From Mycobacterium nebraskense (GTDB taxonomy: Bacteria; Actinomycetota; Actinomycetes; Mycobacteriales; Mycobacteriaceae): a DNA stretch of 64,000 nucleotides. The notes under the pieces were generated by a model. That model searched no databases. It worked only from the letters and a program-made list of their open reading frames with translations, and was not told the DNA's origin. Both the position numbers and the translations under genes were made by a program. The first letter of the stretch is position 1. The number at the start of each line of letters is the position of its first letter. The stretch covers positions 120,774-184,773 of the forward strand of contig NZ_LQPH01000171.1 in assembly GCF_002102255.1 (NCBI RefSeq), read 5' to 3'. Positions 7,978-18,421 of this stretch are shown here, in pieces.

Positions 7978-9031
7978 CGCAAAGCGTGAGCGCGATCCGC
8001 TGCGCACCGGCATCTTCGGGGTGGTGCTGGTGGTGTGCGTCATGCTCATCGCATTCGGCTACGCGGCATTACCGTTTTGGCCGCAGGGAAAGATCTACGA
8101 CGCCTATTTCTCTGACGCCGGCGGTATCAATCCCGGTAACGCGGTGTATGTCTCAGGCTTCAAGGTCGGGAAGGTGACGTCGGTCGGCCTGGCTGGAGAC
8201 AGCGCCAAGATCAGCTTCAGCGTGGACCGCCATGTCGCCGTCGGGGATCAGTCGCTTGCCGCGATCCGCACCGACACCATCCTCGGTGAGCGCTCCATCG
8301 CAGTGACGCCGGCCGGCACCGGCAGGGGAACCACGATCCCGCTGAGTCGCACGACTACGCCCTACACGCTCGCCGGCGCGCTGGAGGATCTGGGTCAAAA
8401 CGCCAACAACCTGAACAAGCCTCAGTTCGAGCAGGCGTTGAATGTCTTGACCGACACGCTGCACGACGCGACTCCCGAACTGCGCGGTGCGCTCGACGGT
8501 GTGACGACGCTGTCGCGCACCCTGAACCGCCGTGACGAGGCGCTGCAAAGCCTTCTGGCGCATGCGAAGTCCGTGACGGGTGTGCTGTCTCAGCGCGCCG
8601 ACCAAGTCAACAAATTGATCGACGACGGTAACGAGTTGTTCGCCGCGCTCGACGAGCGGCGCGCCGCCCTCGGCCGGCTGATTTCGGGGATTCAGGGCCT
8701 GTCGGCACAGATTTCCGGCTTCGTCGCCGACAACCGTAAGGAGTTCGGCCCGGCGCTGAGCAAGCTCAACGACGTGCTGACCAATCTCAACGAGCGCCGC
8801 GACTACATCACCGAGGCCCTCAAGCGGCTGCCGACCTACGCCACCGAGCTGGGTGAGGTCGTCGGGTCCGGACCGGGATTCAACGTCAACGTCTACGGTG
8901 TCCTACCGGCGCCGCTGGTCGCGACGATGTTCGATTTCTTCTACCAGCCCGGCAAGATGCCCGCCAGTCTCGCCGATTACCTGCGCGGCTTAATCCAGGA
9001 ACGCTGGATCATCAGGCCGAAGTCGCCATGA
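7967..9031 (+). CDS. mce4C: Mce4C substrate-binding protein
   Basis: 354 residues from TTG 7967. This start has an AAGGGGAGG site 8 bases upstream and overlaps the end of mce4B; a longer frame from 7928 adds residues not seen in Mce4C homologues. It has an N-terminal anchor (about residues 13-35), an MCE domain (DAGGINPGNAVYVSGFKVG) and a long helical segment. The C-terminal SGPGFNVNVYGVLPAP stretch matches Mce4C as I remember it. mce4D starts inside its stop codon (ATGATG). Confidence 0.93.
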   Translation: MPSNAKRERDPLRTGIFGVVLVVCVMLIAFGYAALPFWPQGKIYDAYFSDAGGINPGNAVYVSGFKVGKVTSVGLAGDSAKISFSVDRHVAVGDQSLAAIRTDTILGERSIAVTPAGTGRGTTIPLSRTTTPYTLAGALEDLGQNANNLNKPQFEQALNVLTDTLHDATPELRGALDGVTTLSRTLNRRDEALQSLLAHAKSVTGVLSQRADQVNKLIDDGNELFAALDERRAALGRLISGIQGLSAQISGFVADNRKEFGPALSKLNDVLTNLNERRDYITEALKRLPTYATELGEVVGSGPGFNVNVYGVLPAPLVATMFDFFYQPGKMPASLADYLRGLIQERWIIRPKSP

Positions 9032-10473
9032 TGCAGCGGATCGCCGGCAGTCGAGGGCTGCGCTACAGCACCGCCATCGCGCTCATCGCGGCGCTGGTGG
9101 GCGGCGTGTATGTGCTGTCGTCAACCGGCAATACGCGCAGTATCGTCGGCTACTTCACGTCCGCCGTCGGGCTGTACCCCGGCGACCAGGTCCGCGTCCT
9201 CGGGGTTCCGGTGGGCCAGGTCGACACTATCGAGCCGCGGCCCACCGACGTCAAGATCACCATGTCGGTGTCCAAGGACGTGAAGATCCCGAAGGACGCC
9301 CAGGCCATCATCATGTCGCCGAACCTGGTGTCGGCGCGGTTCATTCAGCTGACACCGGCGTACACCGGCGGTGCGGTGCTGCCCGACGGCGGCAGCATCG
9401 GCCTCGGCCGCACCGGGGTTCCGGTGGAGTGGGACGAGGTCAAAGAGTCGCTGACCAAATTGGCCGTGCAGCTCGGTCCCACCACGGGATCGATGCAGGG
9501 ACCCTTGGGCCGGGCGATCAACCAGGCGGCGGACACGTTGAACGGCAACGGCGAGTCCTTCCACAACGCCCTGCGCGAACTCTCGCAAGCCGCTGGGCGG
9601 CTGGGGGATTCACGCAGTGACATCTTCGGCACGGTCAAGAACCTTCAGGTTCTGGTCAACGCGCTCTCGGCGAGTAACGAACAAATCGTGCAGTTCGCCG
9701 GAAACGTCGCCTCGGTGTCCCAGGTGCTCGCCGACAGCTCGCGCCACCTCGACACCACCCTGGGCACACTCAACAAGGCACTCTCCGACATCCGCGGGTT
9801 TCTGCACGAGAACAACTCGACCATCATCGATACGGTCAACAACCTCAACGACTTCGCGAAGACGCTGAGCGACCAAAGCGACAACATCGAGCAGGTGCTG
9901 CACGTGGCGGGCCCCGGCATCGCGAACTTCTACAACATCTATGACCCGGCGCAGGGCACGCTCAACGGCCTGTTGTCGATCCCGGAATTCGCCAACCCGG
10001 TGCAGTTCATCTGCGGTGGATCCTTCGAAACGGCGGCCGGGCCACGCGCGCCCGACTACTTCAAGCGCGCCGAGCTGTGCCGTGAACGGCTGGGACCGGT
10101 GCTGCGCCGGCTCACTGTGAACTACCCGCCGATCATGTTCCACCCGCTCAACACGATCACGGCCTACAAGGGCCAGATCATCTATGACACCCCGGAAACC
10201 CAAGCCAAGTCGGCGACTCCAGTCCCCGAGCTCACCTGGGTCCCGGCCAACGGTGCCAAGGCGCCACCCGCCGCCCAGAACCCGGCGGATCTGCAGGCCC
10301 TGCTTGTCCCGACGGCCCCGCAGACCGGCCAGGCGCCCGGTCCGGCGCCGGCCTTGGGTAATGCCGGACCCGCGCCCGGTCCTACCGCGGGGAGCGCCTT
10401 CGGGCCGCTACCGGGACCGCCGCCAGGCCAGGCGCCTGCACCGCCGTCGCCTGCTGGCGGAGGGGGCGGCTAA
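9028..10473 (+). CDS. mce4D: Mce4D substrate-binding protein with Pro-rich tail
   Basis: 481 residues. There is an N-terminal anchor (about residues 12-31), an MCE domain (YPGDQVRVLGVPVGQVDTIE) and a long helical zone (about 135-300). The Cys-containing distal region has CGGSFETAAGPRAPDYF and CRERLGPVLRRLTVNYPP. From about residue 410 the chain becomes rich in Pro, Ala and Gly and ends in five Gly, a disordered tail longer than I recall for Rv3496c (about 450 residues). It overlaps mce4C by 4 bases and lprN follows directly. Confidence 0.94.
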   Translation: MMQRIAGSRGLRYSTAIALIAALVGGVYVLSSTGNTRSIVGYFTSAVGLYPGDQVRVLGVPVGQVDTIEPRPTDVKITMSVSKDVKIPKDAQAIIMSPNLVSARFIQLTPAYTGGAVLPDGGSIGLGRTGVPVEWDEVKESLTKLAVQLGPTTGSMQGPLGRAINQAADTLNGNGESFHNALRELSQAAGRLGDSRSDIFGTVKNLQVLVNALSASNEQIVQFAGNVASVSQVLADSSRHLDTTLGTLNKALSDIRGFLHENNSTIIDTVNNLNDFAKTLSDQSDNIEQVLHVAGPGIANFYNIYDPAQGTLNGLLSIPEFANPVQFICGGSFETAAGPRAPDYFKRAELCRERLGPVLRRLTVNYPPIMFHPLNTITAYKGQIIYDTPETQAKSATPVPELTWVPANGAKAPPAAQNPADLQALLVPTAPQTGQAPGPAPALGNAGPAPGPTAGSAFGPLPGPPPGQAPAPPSPAGGGGG

Positions 10474-11628
10474 ATGAACCGAATGTGGTTGCGCGGCAGC
10501 GCTTTAGCGGCGGGCAGTGTGCTGCTGGCCGGCTGCCAATACGGCGGGCTGAACTCGCTGTCGATGCCAGGCACCGCCGGTCATGGCGGCGGCGCCTACT
10601 CGATCACCGTCGACCTGCCCGACGTGGCGACGCTGCCGCAGAACTCGCCGGTCATGGTCGACGACGTCACCGTCGGCAGTGTCGCCGGCATTCAGGCCGT
10701 GCAGCGCTCCGACGGTTCTTTCTATGCGGCAGTGAAATTGGCGTTGGACAAGAACGTCGTGCTGCCGGCCAACTCGACGGCGACGGTCGCCCAGACGTCG
10801 CTGCTGGGTTCGATGCACATCGACCTGGCCCGCCCGAAGGGCAAGCCCGCCGTCGGCCAACTGACCGACGGGTCGAAGATCTCCGAGTCCAACACCGGCC
10901 GCTACCCCACCACCGAGGAGGTGCTGTCGGCCCTCGGCGTCGTGGTGAACAAGGGCAATGTCGGTGCCCTGGAAGAGATCACCGACGAGACCTATCAGGC
11001 CGTCGCCGGCCGGCAAGACCAGTTCGTCGACCTGGTTCCCCGGCTGGCGGAACTGACCGCCGGACTCAACCGGCAGGTCAATAACATCATCGACGCGGTC
11101 GACGGCTTGAACCGATTCTCGGCGAGCCTGGCGCGCGACAAGGACAACCTGGGCCGGGCGCTGGACACGCTACCCGACGCGATTCGCGTGCTGAACAAGA
11201 ACCGCGACCACATCGTCGAGGCGTTCTCCGCGCTCAAGAAACTGGCGACGGTGACCTCGTATGTGCTGGCAAAAACCAAGGTGGACTTCGCCGCCGACCT
11301 CAAGGACCTGTACGCGGCCGCCAAGGCGTTGAACGACAACCGGAAGAACTTCGTTACGTCGCTGCAGCTCTTGCTGACGTTCCCTTTCCCCAACTTCGGG
11401 ATCAAGAATGCGGTGCGCGGCGACTACCTCAACGTGTTCACCACCTTCGACCTCACGCTGCGCCGGCTCGGTGAAACATTCTTCACCACGGCGTATTTCG
11501 ACCCGAATATGGCCCACATGAACGAGATCCTCAATCCGCCCGACTTTTTGGTCGGCGAACTGGCCAACCTGTCCGGACAGGCGGCCGACCCATTCAAGAT
11601 TCCGCCCGGCACGGCTTCAGGACAGTAG
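10474..11628 (+). CDS. lprN: Mce4E lipoprotein LprN
   Basis: 384 residues. The signal peptide ends in a lipobox (VLLAGC, Cys at about residue 21), so this member of the Mce4 set is lipid-anchored rather than membrane-spanning. An MCE domain with VATLPQNSPVMVDDVTVGSV and a long alpha-helical region follow. The ATG lies immediately after the mce4D stop, suggesting coupled translation. Position and length match LprN/Mce4E (Rv3495c). Confidence 0.95.
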   Translation: MNRMWLRGSALAAGSVLLAGCQYGGLNSLSMPGTAGHGGGAYSITVDLPDVATLPQNSPVMVDDVTVGSVAGIQAVQRSDGSFYAAVKLALDKNVVLPANSTATVAQTSLLGSMHIDLARPKGKPAVGQLTDGSKISESNTGRYPTTEEVLSALGVVVNKGNVGALEEITDETYQAVAGRQDQFVDLVPRLAELTAGLNRQVNNIIDAVDGLNRFSASLARDKDNLGRALDTLPDAIRVLNKNRDHIVEAFSALKKLATVTSYVLAKTKVDFAADLKDLYAAAKALNDNRKNFVTSLQLLLTFPFPNFGIKNAVRGDYLNVFTTFDLTLRRLGETFFTTAYFDPNMAHMNEILNPPDFLVGELANLSGQAADPFKIPPGTASGQ

Positions 11629-11641
11629 GGGGCGGACGCAG

Positions 11642-13366
11642 ATGCACGACAGACTCACCAGGATCCAGCTGTGGATATTCGCGGTGATCACCGCCATCAC
11701 ATTGACCGTGATGGCGATCTTCTACCTTCGGTTGCCCGCCGCGTTCGGCCTTGGAACCTACGCGGGAACAGCCGATTTCGTCGCCGGCAGCGGCCTGTAC
11801 AAGAACGCCAACGTCACCTATCGTGGCGTCGCCGTCGGCCGGGTGGAATCGGTGGGCCTCAACCCCAATGGCGTCACCGCCGGGATGCGGCTGAACAGCG
11901 GCACGGCCATCCCGTCGAACGTCACCGCCACCATCAAGAGCGTGTCGGCCGTCGGTGAGCAATACATCGACCTGGTGCCGCCGAGCGCACCAGCAACGAC
12001 GAAGCTGCACAACGGGTTTCGGATCGAGCGGCAGAACACCCGGATCGGCCAGGATGTCGCCGATCTATTGAAGCGGGCGGAGGCCCTGACCAACAGCCTG
12101 GGCGACACCCGGTTGCGCGAGCTGCTGCATGAGACGTTCATCGCGACCAACGGGTCGGGCCCCGAACTGGCCCGGCTGTTCGAGTCCGCCCGGTTGCTGG
12201 TGGACGAGGCCAACGCGAATTATCCGCAAGCCTCGCAGTTGATCGACCAGGCCGGCCCGTTCCTGCAAGCACAGATTCGCGCCGGCGCCGACATCAAGTC
12301 GCTGTCCGACGGGCTGGCGCGGTTCACCTCCGAGGTGCGCCAGGCCGACCCAGAGCTGCGTTCGACGCTGGCCACCGCCCCGGGGGCGACCGACGAGGCC
12401 AGCACCGCGTTCTCCGGCATCCGTCCGTCCTTCCCGGCGCTGGCCGCCAGCCTGGCCAACCTGGGCCGGGTGGGAGTCATCTACCACAAGTCGATCGAGC
12501 AGCTGCTGGTCGTGCTGCCGGCGCTGTTCGCCGCGATCACCACGGCCGCCGGCGGCATGCCCCAGGACGAGGGCGCCAAGCTGGACTTCAAGCTCGACCT
12601 GAACGACCCGCCGCCGTGTGCCGTCGGCTTCCTGCCACCGCCGTTGATGCGCACGCCGGCCGACGAGACCGTGCGCGAGCTGCCGAGGGACATGTACTGC
12701 AAGGTCGCCCAGAACGACCCGAGCACGGTTCGGGGCGCGCGCAACTATCCGTGCCAGGAATTCCCGGGCAAACGGGCGCCGACGGTTCAGCTCTGCCGCG
12801 ACCCGAAGGGCTACGTTCCCGTTGGCCGCAACCCGTGGCGTGGTCCGCCAGTGCCCTACGACACTCCGGTGACCAACGGGTTGAACGTGTTGCCGCCCAA
12901 CAAGTTCCCATACATCCCGCCGGGCGCAGAGCCGGATCCCGGCACACCCATCGTCGGGCCGCCCCCTCCTGGTGTGGCGCCCGGGCCCGGCCCGCTGCCG
13001 AACAAGCAGCCGGCATTTGACCCGCCGCCGCCAAACGACAACGGGCCGCCACCGCCCTTCACGTCGTGGCAGCCGCCTGGGGTTCCGCCCGTGCCGCCGC
13101 AGCTGCCGTATCCCAAGTGGCTGCCACCGCCGGCGCCGCCGGAAGGGATCAATCCTCCGCCGCCGGGCCCGGGACCGGAGAAGCCGTGGGGGCCGCCACC
13201 TGGCTCGCAGCCGCAGGCCAGCGGGCCGGCCTACGCCACCTATGACGAGAAGACCGGCGCGTTCAAGGACCCGGCCGGCGGCACTGGTATTTTCGCGGCC
13301 GGTACTAGCGGCGCGTCGAGTGCCGAGAATTGGGTGGACCTGATGCTTGATCCGAGGCCGATGTAG
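11642..13366 (+). CDS. mce4F: Mce4F substrate-binding protein with long Pro-rich tail
   Basis: 574 residues, the last Mce subunit. An N-terminal anchor (about residues 9-30) precedes an MCE domain (GSGLYKNANVTYRGVAVGRV) and a helical segment to about residue 310. After a Cys-containing region (CAVGFLPPP, MYCKVAQNDPS, NYPCQEFPG) the final 160 residues are dominated by proline with Gly, Asn and Trp, probably an extended wall-spanning segment. It follows lprN by 13 bp, and the mam4A GTG overlaps its TAG. Confidence 0.94.
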   Translation: MHDRLTRIQLWIFAVITAITLTVMAIFYLRLPAAFGLGTYAGTADFVAGSGLYKNANVTYRGVAVGRVESVGLNPNGVTAGMRLNSGTAIPSNVTATIKSVSAVGEQYIDLVPPSAPATTKLHNGFRIERQNTRIGQDVADLLKRAEALTNSLGDTRLRELLHETFIATNGSGPELARLFESARLLVDEANANYPQASQLIDQAGPFLQAQIRAGADIKSLSDGLARFTSEVRQADPELRSTLATAPGATDEASTAFSGIRPSFPALAASLANLGRVGVIYHKSIEQLLVVLPALFAAITTAAGGMPQDEGAKLDFKLDLNDPPPCAVGFLPPPLMRTPADETVRELPRDMYCKVAQNDPSTVRGARNYPCQEFPGKRAPTVQLCRDPKGYVPVGRNPWRGPPVPYDTPVTNGLNVLPPNKFPYIPPGAEPDPGTPIVGPPPPGVAPGPGPLPNKQPAFDPPPPNDNGPPPPFTSWQPPGVPPVPPQLPYPKWLPPPAPPEGINPPPPGPGPEKPWGPPPGSQPQASGPAYATYDEKTGAFKDPAGGTGIFAAGTSGASSAENWVDLMLDPRPM

Positions 13367-14055
13367 TGGCAGACGAGCCAACGAACAGTCCGCGCGTTCG
13401 TCGTCGGGCCTCCCGCGCGGCCGGCCCCGCGAAAGGCGAGGCGAATGCGGCCGCCACGGTGCAGGTCGATGCCGCGCCGTCGCAGCCGGCCAAGCCCGCC
13501 AGGGCCCTCAAGTCGGTCAAGCCGCCGCCGCGGCGGCGGCCGCACCGCGTCCTGGTGGCCGGGATCTCGTTGGCGGCCGCGCTGTTGGGCATCGGCGCGC
13601 TGGCCGGTTGCCTGGCCGTGCTCGTCGTGCAGCAACGGCACGCCAACGCCCAACAGGCGCGCGATCAGCGTTTCGTCGACACCGCCACCCAGACGGTGGT
13701 CAACATGTTCAGCTACAAGCAGGACACCATCGACGAGAGCGTGAACCGTTTCTACAACGGCACCAGCGGGCCGCTGCGCGGAATGCTCGGCGCCAACAAC
13801 AACATCGAGAACCTCAAGGGCATCTTCCGCTCCACCAATGCGACGTCGGAAGCCGTCATCAACGGCGCCGCGCTGGAGGGCATCGACACCGTCACCGACA
13901 ACGCGTCCGTGCTCGTTTCGGTGCGGGTCACGGTGGCCGATATCGACGGCGTGAACAAGCCCTCCATGCCCTATCGCCTGCGGGTGATCGTGCACGAGGA
14001 CGAGCAGGGTCGGATGACGGGCTACGACCTGAAGTATCCCAACGGGGGTAATTGA
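13366..14055 (+). CDS. mam4A: Mce4-associated membrane protein Mam4A (Rv3493c-like)
   Basis: 229 residues from GTG 13366. A basic, Pro/Ala-rich cytoplasmic N-terminus (about 1-60) precedes one transmembrane helix (about 62-88). An extracytoplasmic domain of the NTF2-like Mce-associated family follows, with FVDTATQTVVNMFSYK and LRVIVHEDEQGRMTGYDLKY. Mam proteins are proposed to stabilise the Mce transporter. It overlaps mce4F by one base and mam4B by one base, so it belongs to the mce4 transcript. Confidence 0.9.
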   Translation: MADEPTNSPRVRRRASRAAGPAKGEANAAATVQVDAAPSQPAKPARALKSVKPPPRRRPHRVLVAGISLAAALLGIGALAGCLAVLVVQQRHANAQQARDQRFVDTATQTVVNMFSYKQDTIDESVNRFYNGTSGPLRGMLGANNNIENLKGIFRSTNATSEAVINGAALEGIDTVTDNASVLVSVRVTVADIDGVNKPSMPYRLRVIVHEDEQGRMTGYDLKYPNGGN

Positions 14056-14546
14056 TGCGGTGGCGGCGCTGGCTGCTCGTCGTCGCGGGCTACCTCCTGG
14101 TTGTGGTGTTCGTCGGGTTGTCCGCGGCGGCCGGCTGGTTCTACTGGGGGCGGGTACAGACGTGCGGCGAGGAGGCGGCCCGGGCGATGCTTCCGGGCTT
14201 GGCTACCAAGGAGATTCCCGAGGTCTTCGCCTACGACTATCAGACGGTGGAACGCAGCCTGAGCGATGCGTACCCGCTGTTGACGCCCGACTATCGCCAG
14301 GAGTTCCGGAAAAGCGCCAACGCGCAGATCATTCCGGAGGCCAAGAAGCGTGAGGTGGTCGTCCAGGCCAGCGTTGTGGGCGTGGGAATCATGTCAGCCA
14401 AGCGTGATTCGGCATCGCTGATGGTCTATATGAACCGCACCGTGACCGACAAATCACGCCAGCCGCTCTACGATGGCAGCCGGTTACGGGTGGACTACAA
14501 GAAGATCGGCAAGCAATGGCTGATCGCCTACATCACGCCGATCTAA
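14055..14546 (+). CDS. mam4B: Mce4-associated membrane protein Mam4B (Rv3492c-like)
   Basis: 163 residues from ATG 14055, sharing a base with the mam4A stop. One N-terminal transmembrane helix (about residues 8-30) is followed by a small extracytoplasmic domain with the Mce-associated pattern (YPLLTPDYRQEFRKSANAQI, then DYKKIGKQWLIAYITPI). It closes the mce4 operon; the next gene converges on it with a 9-bp gap. Inferred role: accessory subunit of the importer. Confidence 0.88.
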   Translation: MRWRRWLLVVAGYLLVVVFVGLSAAAGWFYWGRVQTCGEEAARAMLPGLATKEIPEVFAYDYQTVERSLSDAYPLLTPDYRQEFRKSANAQIIPEAKKREVVVQASVVGVGIMSAKRDSASLMVYMNRTVTDKSRQPLYDGSRLRVDYKKIGKQWLIAYITPI

Positions 14547-14555
14547 CAGCAGGTC

Positions 14556-15134
14556 CTAGTAACACATCGCAATGCCGTTGCAGTACAACGGATAACGTTC
14601 GACGGGGCTGGGCGGGGGCCCGGCCAGCTGGAGCGAGAACGGTTGCTTCTTCATCTCCGGCTGCATCCCACAGACGGGGCCGTGCAGGCTGGTGTGGGTG
14701 CCGCTCATGTTCTCGTCGCTGAACGCGTAGGTTTCGGTGGACGGTGCGGTGCCGCCGCCCGGACACGAAACGCCGTCCGATTTCTCGACTTTGAAGGTCC
14801 ACAGCATGCTGGACATTCGAGCCCTACCGCTGAAGTTTTGTGCCTTGTCCGCGGCGGTGATCCGCTCGTTCGTCGAACTCACGATGTTCAGGGCGCAGTT
14901 CATCGCGAAGACGATCGGGTCGGAATAGTCATTCATGTTTCGGGTTCCGGACGGCTGGTCGCACAGGGCCGAGATCGTCCAGGTCACCCCGGAGACCCCC
15001 GCCTCGTTGTAGTTGTAGTTGCCGTCCGGCGGCGGTCCGACCGCGTGGGCCGGGTCACCGGAGTCCAGCGCGATTCCGATGGCGACTGCCGAGAAGATGC
15101 CTGCGCCAGCGGCCAACCCGCGACGGAACTTCAC
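14556..15134 (-). CDS. Exported protein of unknown function (Rv3491-like)
   Basis: 192 residues from GTG 15134, which has a GGGAGG ribosome-binding site; that is also the length I recall for Rv3491. A Sec signal peptide (about 1-30, ending DPAHA) is followed by a secreted domain with several Cys (SALCDQ, FAMNCALN, VSCPGGG, GPVCGM, LYCNGIAMCY) that probably form disulfides. No enzyme motif is recognised. It converges with the mce4 operon and lies 84 bp downstream of otsA. Function unknown. Confidence 0.82.
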   Translation of the reverse strand: MKFRRGLAAGAGIFSAVAIGIALDSGDPAHAVGPPPDGNYNYNEAGVSGVTWTISALCDQPSGTRNMNDYSDPIVFAMNCALNIVSSTNERITAADKAQNFSGRARMSSMLWTFKVEKSDGVSCPGGGTAPSTETYAFSDENMSGTHTSLHGPVCGMQPEMKKQPFSLQLAGPPPSPVERYPLYCNGIAMCY

Positions 15135-15218
15135 AGTGCCCTCCCTTTCCGACCTTCCCCTGCACCGATCCATCGAGTATCACAGCGTTTGCGCGGCAAC
15201 ACCATGGGTTCGGGCGGC

Positions 15219-16700
<1,482 letters not shown>

Positions 16701-16865
16701 TTACGCGTCGAGTTTTGCGGGCCCAATGCCGAGCATGGACAGGAAGACGCGGCACTCGTCGGCGTCGTTCGCATATGCCGCGACGACTCGCCTGGCCTGG
16801 CTCGCGGTGCTGTCGGCAACCGGTTCGACGTCGCCGATTTCGCCAGGGTCAGATTTCGTAGCCAT
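16701..16865 (-). CDS. Small conserved protein upstream of otsA (Rv3489-like)
   Basis: A 54-residue frame starting MATKSDPGEIGDVEP and ending FLSMLGIGPAKLDA. Its TAA is followed without a gap by the otsA ATG (TAAATG), as expected for a coupled pair. The Asp/Glu-rich N-terminus and amphipathic C-terminal half show no recognised domain. Position directly before otsA matches Rv3489. It is divergent from the FetA-like gene. Function unknown; its conservation next to otsA hints at a link to trehalose synthesis. Confidence 0.72.
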   Translation of the reverse strand: MATKSDPGEIGDVEPVADSTASQARRVVAAYANDADECRVFLSMLGIGPAKLDA

Positions 16866-16911
16866 GACTTAACTGTAGGTGATGCAGGATGGGCAGGTGG
16901 GTGAGGACTTG

Positions 16912-17560
16912 ATGTTCGAGTTCCTCGACGTGGTGGTAGAGCGGCAGGGAGTGCGGGCGTTGGACGGCCTGACCGCCGCCATTCCGGGCCGGGGGGGTGA
17001 CGGCCGTGTTCGGACCGTCGGGATCGGGCAAATCGACCCTGCTTCGACTGTGCAATCGACTCGAGGTGCCGACGAGCGGCACGGTGTCGTTCTACGGCAA
17101 GGACGTCGCCGGCATCGATCCCCTGTGGCTGCGGCGCCGGGTGGGCATGTGTTTCCAGCGTCCGACGCCGTTCCCGGGGACGGTGGCTGACAATCTGCGG
17201 GTGGCCGACCCCGACGCATCCGATGCACGGATGCGGGACACCCTGGCCCGGGTGGGTTTGACCGGATCGTGGCTGGACCGCGACGCCACCGCGCTGTCGG
17301 GCGGGGAAGCGCAGCGCATCTGCCTGGCGCGCACGCTGATGGCACAGCCGCAGGTGTTGCTGCTCGACGAACCCACCTCCGCCGTCGACTCCGAAGCCGT
17401 CGGGGTGATCGAGCGTGCCGTGCGTGACCTGGCGGCCGACGGGATCCCCGCGCTGTGGGTCACTCACGACTCGGCGCAGGTCGAGCGCGCCGCTGACCGG
17501 GTCCTGCAGATCGGGCGGGGCCGCAGCCTCGGGCTCGGCCCGGTCGGGTCGGTGGCGTGA
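16912..17560 (+). pseudogene. FetA-like ABC exporter ATPase, frameshifted in a 7-G tract
   Basis: An ABC ATPase in two frames. The first reads MFEFLDVVVERQGVRALDGL from ATG 16912 up to AAIPGRG. The second, from about 16997, reads TAVFGPSGSGKST (Walker A), then LSGGEAQR (signature), VLLLDEPTSAVD (Walker B) and VTHD (H-loop). The join is a run of seven G at 16991-16997; removing one G gives a continuous ...IPGRGVTAVFGPSG... protein. A GTG at 16997 could start a 187-residue protein lacking the first beta-strands. It overlaps the permease gene downstream. Either a sequencing error, a real null, or slippage; sequence alone cannot decide. Confidence 0.78.
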
Positions 17561-18357
17561 TGAACGGCCAGGTCGGCTGGCTGGGCCTGGCGGCGTCGCT
17601 GATCCTGGTGGCGTTCGCAGCGGCGATTTCACTGTGGCAGCGGTTGGGGCTGCAGCGGCAACTGGTTTGGGCGGCGGCCCGCGCCCTGGCCCAGTTGCTG
17701 CTCGTGGGCGGCGCGCTGACGTTGCTGTTCGAGCCCGGCCGTTCCCTGTGGTGGTCGTGGGCGTGGGTGGCCGGCATGGTGGCCTACGCCGGGGACGTCG
17801 CCCGCCGCAGGGCACCGGAGGTGCCGCGACTGGCGCCGCTGACGATCGCCGCGTTCGCCGCCGCGGCGGTCATCACCCTCGGGGTGATTTTCGGGCTGCG
17901 GGTGTTCCCCCTGCAGGCGCGGACCCTGGTGCCGGTCGCCGGGATGATGATCGGCAACTCGATGACCGCCACGGTGTTGGTGGCCCGGCGGTTGGTCGAC
18001 GAGTTGCGCGACAAACGCGACGAGGTGGAAGCCAGGCTTGCCCTCGGGCAACCTTCTCGTCAGGCCGCTGCCCCGTACCTGCGGACCGCGTTGCGGTCCG
18101 CGATATCGCCGCAGATCGAAACCACGAAAGCCACCGGCCTGGTGTTCCTCCCGGGCGCCATGACGGGGCTCATCCTCGCCGGCGTGCATCCGGTGCAGGC
18201 CGTGCTGGTCCAGGCTGTCGTGATGTTCTTGATCCTGGGTTCGGTGGCGGCCACCACCGTCGTCGTCGGACTCGGACTCGTCCGCCTGGCGTTCACCCGA
18301 GACCATCGCCTGCTGCCGCTCGACAAGCGGCCGGACGGCTCAGCCACCCACCGATGA
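17560..18357 (+). CDS. FetB-like ABC permease (UPF0014 family)
   Basis: About 265 residues, hydrophobic throughout with roughly seven membrane helices. Family features are the GMMIGNSMTATVLVARRL segment (about residues 127-144) and TTKATGLVFLPGAMTGLILAG near 190-210. E. coli FetAB is an iron exporter that protects against oxidative stress, and the preceding ATPase fits that pairing. ATG 17560 overlaps the ATPase stop; a GTG one codon earlier is also possible. If the ATPase is truly broken this permease would lack its engine. Confidence 0.83.
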   Translation: MNGQVGWLGLAASLILVAFAAAISLWQRLGLQRQLVWAAARALAQLLLVGGALTLLFEPGRSLWWSWAWVAGMVAYAGDVARRRAPEVPRLAPLTIAAFAAAAVITLGVIFGLRVFPLQARTLVPVAGMMIGNSMTATVLVARRLVDELRDKRDEVEARLALGQPSRQAAAPYLRTALRSAISPQIETTKATGLVFLPGAMTGLILAGVHPVQAVLVQAVVMFLILGSVAATTVVVGLGLVRLAFTRDHRLLPLDKRPDGSATHR

Positions 18358-18421
18358 CCCACTTACAGACTGGCCGTAATGTGTAACGATGTCGGACCTG
18401 ACAACGAGTGAGGTGGGCCGA

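Noticed and set aside
12065..13381. A 438-codon minus-strand frame rich in Arg and Gly
   Set aside because: It mirrors the Pro-rich coding of mce4F; Pro codons read backwards give Gly and Arg.
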